From Anaerolineae bacterium (GTDB taxonomy: Bacteria; Chloroflexota; Anaerolineae; Anaerolineales; E44-bin32): a stretch of DNA of 39,262 nt. The notes below the pieces were generated by a model. The model did not search any database, was not told the origin of the DNA, and saw only the letters and a list, made by a program, of their open reading frames with translations. The DNA lies in contig DUEZ01000088.1 in NCBI GenBank assembly GCA_011174825.1, forward strand, positions 1-39,262, in the 5' to 3' direction. Both the position numbers and the translations under genes were made by a program. How positions within the stretch are numbered: position 1 is the first letter of the stretch; each line of letters begins with the position of its first letter. Below are positions 34,604-39,262 of this stretch, piece after piece.

Positions 34604-35221
34604 TTAAAACATACTCAGTTGTTCGGGATCCGCGGGAGGTTTCTCTTCAGGAGAACGTACTTTCTGACCACGCGCGATGAGATCCGGTAAGAGCGCGAAA
34701 TCTTCTTCAACCACCCTGCGTAAGGAGGGTTGATGTAACGCTGCAGCCGGGTGATACATGGGCACTACCAGTCGGCCGTCAACCACAGCTGCTCGACCGT
34801 GGATAGAACTGATGCGCGCATTCGGAAAGTAACGTGCCATGGAAAATCGCCCAAGTGTTATGATGACTTTTGGATTGATGGCTTGTATCTGACGATCGAG
34901 GTAGTTCGAGCAAGCTTGGATTTCATCCACTTGAGGATCGCGATTGCCTGGTGGCCTACACTTGATAACGTTACAAATGAATACTTCTTCTCTACTCAAA
35001 CCTATACTCGCCAACAATTCCTCGAGAAATCGTCCTGCGGCTCCCACGAATGGTCTCCCTTGTTCATTCTCATGAAAACCTGGACCCTCTCCAACAAATA
35101 CCAAGTCCGCCTCAACCGGGCCTTCTCCTGGAACCGCATTTTTTCGAGACTGATGTAATTTACAATCCCTACACACGACCACCTCAGCTGCTACCGCATC
35201 GAGTTCTTCTTCCGGCTTCAC
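34604..35221 (-). CDS. family 4 (iron-sulphur) uracil-DNA glycosylase
   Basis: The 205-residue protein removes uracil from DNA. It carries the active-site motif GEGPGFHENEQGRPFVG (about 44-60) and the second motif MYHPAAALHQ. Cys17, Cys20, Cys88 and Cys104 have the spacing of the 4Fe-4S ligands of family 4 enzymes (CxxC, then C-x15-C). The gene overlaps the end of rimI by four bases and is last in the tsaE-tsaB-rimI-udg operon. Function is housekeeping repair, unrelated to the glycan genes that follow. Confidence 0.95.
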   Translation of the reverse strand: MKPEEELDAVAAEVVVCRDCKLHQSRKNAVPGEGPVEADLVFVGEGPGFHENEQGRPFVGAAGRFLEELLASIGLSREEVFICNVIKCRPPGNRDPQVDEIQACSNYLDRQIQAINPKVIITLGRFSMARYFPNARISSIHGRAAVVDGRLVVPMYHPAAALHQPSLRRVVEEDFALLPDLIARGQKVRSPEEKPPADPEQLSMF

Positions 35222-35727
35222 CGGTCACCCCCACTTCGCTCTATGTACCAACTGGGCAAACCTTCTAATATCATCTGGTACGCATCCTCATTGTTATCAC
35301 GATAATATCCTGTCTTCTTCCCCTCGATAAGAAAACCTTGCTTCTTATAAAGATCAATTGCCATCTGATTAGAAACACGCACCTCAAGCGTAGCGATCTG
35401 TGCCCCTTGGTCTACTGCCCAATCAAGCACAGTTAAAATTAATTTCTCTCCCACTCCTTGACGACGGTAATAGGGATGAACCGCAATTGTGCTGATATGA
35501 ACTTCATCCGCAATTAACCAGCATCCGATAAAGCCAATCACCTCATTTGGAAATACGCTATCGGTTTCAGCTACGAGGAGATTTGAGGCCGGATTTTTCG
35601 TTAATTCATATCGATAGGAGCGCTCCGGCCATGGCATTGGGAATGACATCCGATCAATCTCCAACACGACTGGCAAGTCATCGAAACTCATCTTTCGAAT
35701 GAGGATTTGCGCTGTTTCTTGCCTCAC
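35218..35727 (-). CDS. rimI: ribosomal protein S18 alanine N-acetyltransferase (GNAT family)
   Basis: The 169-residue GNAT has VHISTIAVHPYYRRQGVGEKL, the acetyl-CoA loop (RRQGVG), and NQMAIDLYKKQGFLIEGKKTGYY, the RimI-typical end with DAYQMIL. The GTG at 35727 overlaps the TAG of tsaB (TAGTG) and gives a normal-length protein starting VRQETAQILIRKM. A longer frame up to 35811 lies inside tsaB and is not supported. The tsaE-tsaB-rimI order is common in bacteria. Confidence 0.9.
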   Translation of the reverse strand: MRQETAQILIRKMSFDDLPVVLEIDRMSFPMPWPERSYRYELTKNPASNLLVAETDSVFPNEVIGFIGCWLIADEVHISTIAVHPYYRRQGVGEKLILTVLDWAVDQGAQIATLEVRVSNQMAIDLYKKQGFLIEGKKTGYYRDNNEDAYQMILEGLPSWYIERSGGDR

Positions 35728-36392
35728 TATGCATGCTCTACTTGGGATTTCAGATAAATCAACATCAATGTGGTCGGATCGGCAGTCATCCCCGCACGTA
35801 AACGCTCCCATGCTAACTCCGCGAGGAAACTTGGCCTACGAACGCATTGTGCTGGTTGCGCAAGGACTGCGTGTGGTTGTTCTGCGAGGGCTTCTCGTCC
35901 TGCCGGATCAAGCTCACCACAAATATACGTCCTCTCCTCAAGGCGCTCTCGCACATCGATCCAAGTTAGACTTTGAGCTTCACCTTTGGATGTCCAGCCC
36001 TTAGGTCCCCATGTGTACCACATCCCAGCAATCCGGTTCCGACCAGCTTGTATCACCGCTAGCAGTGGTTCCGGCCGCCTTGGCTGACCTTTCACGAGGA
36101 TATCCAACGTGGGTATACCGACGAGAGGGAGGTTATGTGTCAGCGCCAAGCCTTTGGCCAAGGCCATACCAATACGCAAACCGGTGTAAGAACCCGGACC
36201 CTGCGCTACAGCGATGCTTGAGAGGGTGGCTGTTGTGCCACCAATCCTACGCAGCATGAGTGCGACCTCAGGAGCAAGCTCAATCGTATGGTGACCGACA
36301 CCAGACCATATCGACTCTGCGAGAACCTGAGAGCCGTCATGCAACGCAATGCCCATCATCTTAGTAGCAGTATCTAAGGCCAGTAACATCAT
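35727..36392 (-). CDS. tsaB: tRNA threonylcarbamoyladenosine biosynthesis protein TsaB
   Basis: The 221-residue protein starts MMLLALDTATKMMGIALHDG and has AVAQGPGSYTGLRIGMALAKGLA, the hallmark of TsaB/YeaZ, the inactive ASKHA partner of TsaD in t6A tRNA modification. The ATG overlaps the TGA of tsaE (TGATG). An extended frame to 36506 overlaps tsaE without family similarity and is rejected. tsaD is not in this window. Confidence 0.94.
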   Translation of the reverse strand: MMLLALDTATKMMGIALHDGSQVLAESIWSGVGHHTIELAPEVALMLRRIGGTTATLSSIAVAQGPGSYTGLRIGMALAKGLALTHNLPLVGIPTLDILVKGQPRRPEPLLAVIQAGRNRIAGMWYTWGPKGWTSKGEAQSLTWIDVRERLEERTYICGELDPAGREALAEQPHAVLAQPAQCVRRPSFLAELAWERLRAGMTADPTTLMLIYLKSQVEHA

Positions 36393-36889
36393 CAGCCCCC
36401 AAAGGCTGCCTGGCGAAATTGACGCAAAATTCGCTCGTATCGAAGACCGTTGGCCGCAATATGTATACCACGCCTCAAATCGTCTACCCAGCGTAAGCTG
36501 ATCCACAAACGCTGAAGTGAGAGTGCTTCAGCTACCCTCTCGGGCCATTCTACGATCACAGGTCCTGTCCCTTCCAATAATTCTTCTATGCCAAGCGCGA
36601 TCGCCTCGCCCACTCCACTCAGCCGATATGCATCGAAGTGGAATAATCTGGCTGCGTCCGCTCTTCGATACTCGTTGATTAACATGAAGCTCGGGCTGGT
36701 AACTGGATCTAACGAACCCCAGCCGCGCGCGATACCCTGAGCGAGGGTTGTCTTACCTGAACCCAGATCACCCGCTAGACAAATGAGGTCACCCGGCTTT
36801 AGCAGCTCTCCCAGGCGAACTCCCAGCCGCTGGGTCTGCTCAGGGCTGTGACTGAGGAACTCAAGGCTACGTTCATCCAATATCGGCAT
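36392..36889 (-). CDS. tsaE: tRNA threonylcarbamoyladenosine biosynthesis ATPase TsaE
   Basis: The 165-residue protein has Walker A AGDLGSGKTTLAQGIARGWG (39-58), SPSFMLINEYR, LFHFDAYRLSG and IVEWPERV, all characteristic of TsaE/YjeE. It hydrolyses ATP to turn over the TsaB-TsaD complex. The start chosen is the ATG at 36889. A perfect TATAAT lies only 12 bases upstream, so the mRNA would be nearly leaderless. An in-frame GTG at 36928 lies inside the promoter and is unlikely. It leads the tsaE-tsaB-rimI-udg operon. Confidence 0.93.
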   Translation of the reverse strand: MPILDERSLEFLSHSPEQTQRLGVRLGELLKPGDLICLAGDLGSGKTTLAQGIARGWGSLDPVTSPSFMLINEYRRADAARLFHFDAYRLSGVGEAIALGIEELLEGTGPVIVEWPERVAEALSLQRLWISLRWVDDLRRGIHIAANGLRYERILRQFRQAAFGG

Positions 36890-36901
36890 GTGCCGCGACG
36901 C

Positions 36902-36930
36902 ATTATACGTCAGCGATCTTGCCCCCACAA
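36902..36930 (-). promoter_or_regulatory. promoter of the tsaE-tsaB-rimI-udg operon
   Basis: TTGTGG (36930-36925) is separated by exactly 17 bp from a perfect TATAAT (36907-36902). The predicted start near 36895 leaves only about five bases before the tsaE ATG at 36889. Confidence 0.7.
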
Positions 36931-37280
36931 GGCATATAAAAGACTTGTGTGTATTTCATAAGATGGCCTATCAGAAATCCAGCAGGTAGATCGTCCAGTT
37001 CGGATGGTTAACACCGCCCCACAACACAATCATCCTACCTATCATTGAGGTCTCCCAACAATCAATGCCCACATCTACATCCCAACATGATGACCGAACG
37101 TAGCTGCTTGAGAAAATATCATTGATATTAAGTTTTATGACTTGTTTCTGAAGTTGTTTATTATCAGCGAGTTGCACGTGTTTACTACAATGAAGGGTTC
37201 ATTCATCCGATCATCCCATTTAATTAATCAGGAATAGTTTCCCCTTCCCTTACTTCCCCCTCCGTGCTACCATCTAAGCC
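36931..37280. other. divergent intergenic region, 350 bp
   Basis: This A+T-richer gap separates tsaE (minus) and the phosphoesterase (plus). It holds a 6-3-6 palindrome AATATC-ATT-GATATT at 37115-37129. It also holds a 68-codon minus frame (36971-37177, GTG start, ending NHPNWTIYLLDF) that I cannot assign and that may be a degraded gene remnant. A weak TACCAT box at 37268-37273 lies seven bases before the plus-strand ATG. There is no RNA gene that I recognise. Confidence 0.5.
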
Positions 37281-38009
37281 ATGCGCGTCTTGGTCATTTC
37301 TGATATTCATGCAAACATCACAGCTCTTGAAGCGGTCCTAGACGCTGCTTTGCCTTATGATACAGTTTGGTGCTTGGGTGATCTTGTGGGTTATGGACCA
37401 GATCCGAATGAATGTGTTGAGCTGGTCCGCTCTCTGCCAGATTTGCTCTGCTTGATCGGTAACCATGACCAAGCTGCCTTAGATATGATCCCTCTTTCGC
37501 GGTTCAATCGCGACGCCGGTGAAGTGGCGGCTTGGACACAGCAAACACTGACGGAGGAGAATAAGGACTACTTAAGATCGTTGGCCAGCAAGATTTCTCT
37601 AGATCAATTCACCCTCGCACACGGAAGCCCAAATCAGCCAGTCTGGGAATACATCCTCGACACCCACAGCGCTGACCGCAGTTTCGCCGCCTTCAATACC
37701 GATTATTGTTTGGTCGGCCATTCCCACCTGCCCCTTATTTTCTATCGTCCGCCAGAAAGCAACTTCACTGTGAAGAAATATGTTGATTGGAACCAAGCGA
37801 TGGATCTCCTACCGAAAATGATCCTCAACCCCGGTTCGGTTGGACAGCCACGTGATAGAGACCCACGTCCTTCATTCGCCATACTTGACATCGAAGCGAA
37901 TACTTGGGAGATGAAGCGCACGGATTATGATATCCATGAGGTACAACAGCGTATCTTGGATGCCGGCCTCCCTGAACGACAAGCCCTGCGCCTTGCAGCA
38001 GGGTGGTAA
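37281..38009 (+). CDS. YfcE/MJ0936-type calcineurin-like metallophosphoesterase
   Basis: The 242-residue protein has the dinuclear-metal motifs: Asp8 and His10 in SDIHAN, Asp34 in GDLVGYGPDPNE, Asn61 and His62 in GNHD, FTLAHGSP, and the final GHSHLP. NPGSVGQPRDRDPRPSFAILD is typical of the small phosphodiesterase subgroup. It is cytoplasmic. The physiological substrate is unknown for most members (phosphodiesters or phosphoproteins). No Shine-Dalgarno is seen before the ATG, which may be leaderless. It is transcribed away from tsaE and followed by the DUF4349 gene after 66 bp. Confidence 0.93.
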   Translation: MRVLVISDIHANITALEAVLDAALPYDTVWCLGDLVGYGPDPNECVELVRSLPDLLCLIGNHDQAALDMIPLSRFNRDAGEVAAWTQQTLTEENKDYLRSLASKISLDQFTLAHGSPNQPVWEYILDTHSADRSFAAFNTDYCLVGHSHLPLIFYRPPESNFTVKKYVDWNQAMDLLPKMILNPGSVGQPRDRDPRPSFAILDIEANTWEMKRTDYDIHEVQQRILDAGLPERQALRLAAGW

Positions 38010-38075
38010 GAGGGAACATCTCACGCCTATATAACGTCCTAAAAATGGAATAAATAAGATTTGGAGGTGATTCCT

Positions 38076-38993
38076 ATGAATAGATTAATCACCATCTCCC
38101 TTCTGCTGTTGTTAAGTCTGGCTGCGGCAGCGTGTGCTTCCCCAGCAATGAGACAGAGCGAAGGAGGCTTTCCTATTGAAGCTCCTGTAGTTGAAAAAGC
38201 CCCTGTGGACGAAACAGTTTTCGGTGCTCCTTCTTCCGAAACTGTATCCGATTTCGCTTCGCCAGAGGTGGTCACCGAAAGGTTGGTGATCCGTAACGCG
38301 AATCTCACAATCGTGGTCCTCGATCCGAGCCATTCTGTTGAGGACATCAGTCAAATGGCTCAGGAGATGGGAGGTTTTGTGGTTTCCTCAAATATTTATC
38401 AAACCACTTTTGATGATACTGTCTTGGCCTTTAGGGCTTCGATAACTATTCGAGTCCCTGCCGAACGCCTCGACGAGGCGCTGAGCCAAATCAAAGACGA
38501 TGCGATGGAGATTCGCAATGAGAACATCTCCGGGCAGGACGTGACACAAGAATACACTGACCTGAAATCCCAGTTGCGGAACCTCGAAGCCGCGGAAGAA
38601 GAACTGCTCGAGATTATGGATGCCTCAACGGAAGCTGAACATGTGCTGGATGTTTTTGAGCATCTGCGGCAGGTCCGAAATGAGATCGAGATCACCAAGG
38701 GTCGTATTCAGTATTATGAAGAATCAGCTCGAATGTCAGCGATTAGCGTCGAGATCATCCCGGATGTTGCTGCCAGACCGCTTCAGATCGGCCGTTGGCA
38801 GCCAGAAGGCACTGCAAAGGCTGCCCTCGAGGCTTTAATCAGCGCACTGCAATTTCTTGGTAATGCCGTTATCTGGGGTTTGATATGTGTTGTACCGATC
38901 GGCGTGATCCTTGGGCTACCTACATTTTTTGTGGTTCGAACGATCCATCGCCGTCGGAAAGTGAAAGACGATGATACCGAGACCGCCTCGTAA
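38076..38993 (+). CDS. DUF4349 membrane-anchored lipoprotein
   Basis: The 305-residue protein starts at the ATG at 38076, which has GGAGGTGA five bases upstream. A lipoprotein signal peptide (MNRLITIS, a leucine run, then AAAAC with Cys20) is followed by a disordered Pro/Glu-rich linker. The DUF4349 domain (about 70-250) has VIRNANLTIVV, ITIRVPAERLDEAL, a long charged coiled coil (YTDLKSQLRNLEAAEEELLE), and a C-terminal membrane helix (about 260-295) before a basic tail. It is probably an envelope protein. Function is unknown; similar domains sit in anti-sigma-like or envelope-stress proteins. Confidence 0.9.
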   Translation: MNRLITISLLLLLSLAAAACASPAMRQSEGGFPIEAPVVEKAPVDETVFGAPSSETVSDFASPEVVTERLVIRNANLTIVVLDPSHSVEDISQMAQEMGGFVVSSNIYQTTFDDTVLAFRASITIRVPAERLDEALSQIKDDAMEIRNENISGQDVTQEYTDLKSQLRNLEAAEEELLEIMDASTEAEHVLDVFEHLRQVRNEIEITKGRIQYYEESARMSAISVEIIPDVAARPLQIGRWQPEGTAKAALEALISALQFLGNAVIWGLICVVPIGVILGLPTFFVVRTIHRRRKVKDDDTETAS

Positions 38994-39107
38994 TGCAAGC
39001 ACGATCGCGCACGGGGTTCTCAGAAGAGACTTTTAATAACACCTCATAAGGATCTCGACGACAAGTAACGGTTTTCAAAGCAGATATCACCACACCGCTT
39101 CTACACA

Positions 39108-39137
39108 CGAGGACGCAGGCTATCGCCTGCGTCCTCG
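39108..39137 (+). terminator. intrinsic-terminator-like palindrome downstream of the DUF4349 gene
   Basis: A perfect 13-bp stem (CGAGGACGCAGGC with GCCTGCGTCCTCG) around a TATC loop is followed by ATTTTG. It lies 115 bp beyond the stop of the plus-strand gene. The short T-run makes termination likely but not certain. Confidence 0.65.
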
Positions 39138-39190
39138 ATTTTGAGTTGAAAGTGATGTTTGTATTCGCGCCCTTTCGGGTACGCATTAAT

Positions 39191-39210
39191 TCGCAGGCTT
39201 TAGCCTGCGA
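39191..39210 (+). repeat. second GCAGGC palindrome, terminator-like
   Basis: TCGCAGGC-TTTA-GCCTGCGA forms a perfect 8-bp stem and is followed within five bases by ATTTTC. It shares the CGCAGGC...GCCTGCG core and ATTTT tail with the palindrome at 39108-39137, so the two look like copies of one dispersed element. No gene is visible in 38994-39262. Confidence 0.6.
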
Positions 39211-39262
39211 CTACATTTTCGGATTGTATCGGATGGGGATTCCATACACACCTCCCCGCGAG

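Noticed and set aside
35728..35811. N-terminal extension of RimI by 28 residues
   Set aside because: It lies wholly within tsaB in another frame and has no GNAT similarity. The GTG at 35727 overlapping the tsaB stop gives a normal protein.
36393..36506. N-terminal extension of TsaB by 38 residues
   Set aside because: It overlaps tsaE, and TsaB homologues begin near LLALDTA. The TGATG junction explains the start.
38994..39262. CRISPR-like repeats at the right edge
   Set aside because: The two palindromes have different outer arms and irregular spacing, with no repeat-spacer unit. They fit terminators or dispersed palindromes.

Overview
The window is almost entirely one surface-glycan (capsule, O-antigen-like or S-layer glycan) biosynthesis locus on the minus strand (about 34445 down to 1, running off the left edge), bordered on the right by a housekeeping minus-strand operon (tsaE-tsaB-rimI-udg, 36889 to 34604) and two plus-strand genes (a metallophosphoesterase and a DUF4349 lipoprotein). 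Base composition is moderate, and GTG/TTG starts with good Shine-Dalgarno sequences are frequent. Together with the gene complement this suggests an environmental bacterium, possibly Chloroflexota (Anaerolineae-like). That is inference: there is no rRNA or marker gene here that proves it.

Layout of the glycan locus, read in its direction of transcription (right to left). 34445-32128: a UDP-HexNAc 6-dehydrogenase and a UDP-sugar 4-epimerase. 32118-27998: a Wzx flippase, a GT4 glycosyltransferase and a polytopic GT-C-like protein. 27801-24000: GDP-mannose 4,6-dehydratase, a polyprenyl-phosphate-type GT2, a winged-helix regulator and a plant-type GDP-mannose 3,5-epimerase. 23884-20874: two polytopic membrane proteins. 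20799-16523: an epimerase, GDP-L-fucose synthase and a Wzm/Wzt ABC exporter. 16526-9148: nonulosonate (sialic-acid-like) module A, comprising a capsule-type glycosyltransferase, a methyltransferase, NeuB with SAF domain, NeuC, a formyltransferase, a polysaccharide deacetylase and NeuA. 9113-5134: a putative transferase, GT2, a zinc-ribbon methyltransferase and a Gfo/Idh oxidoreductase. 5090-516: nonulosonate module B, comprising an SDR, a NeuA-KdsC fusion, a SAF-less NeuB and a second capsule-type glycosyltransferase. 468-1: a truncated DUF115 (MptE/Maf-like) protein.

How the genes would work together (inference). GDP-mannose is split into GDP-L-fucose (Gmd + Fcl) and GDP-L-galactose/gulose (GME-like). 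UDP-HexNAc is oxidised and epimerised to an N-acetylhexosaminuronate donor. UDP-GlcNAc (or a derivative) goes through NeuC-NeuB-NeuA to a CMP-nonulosonate. A second CMP-nonulosonate is made by the SAF-less NeuB and the NeuA-phosphatase fusion, probably through a 9-phosphate intermediate. A deacetylase and a formyltransferase inside module A could exchange an N-acetyl for an N-formyl group. Export could use Wzm/Wzt, Wzx or both.

The most notable regulatory observation is a pair of near-consensus promoters, one before the regulator gene and one before gmd. Both have the form TTGAC(C/G)-N16-TATAAT, and both carry the same palindrome AATTCA-N5-TGAATT over the -10/start region. This is a candidate operator for the locus-encoded regulator. 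Dispersed palindromes with a shared GCAGGC...GCCYGC core lie in the non-coding flanks.
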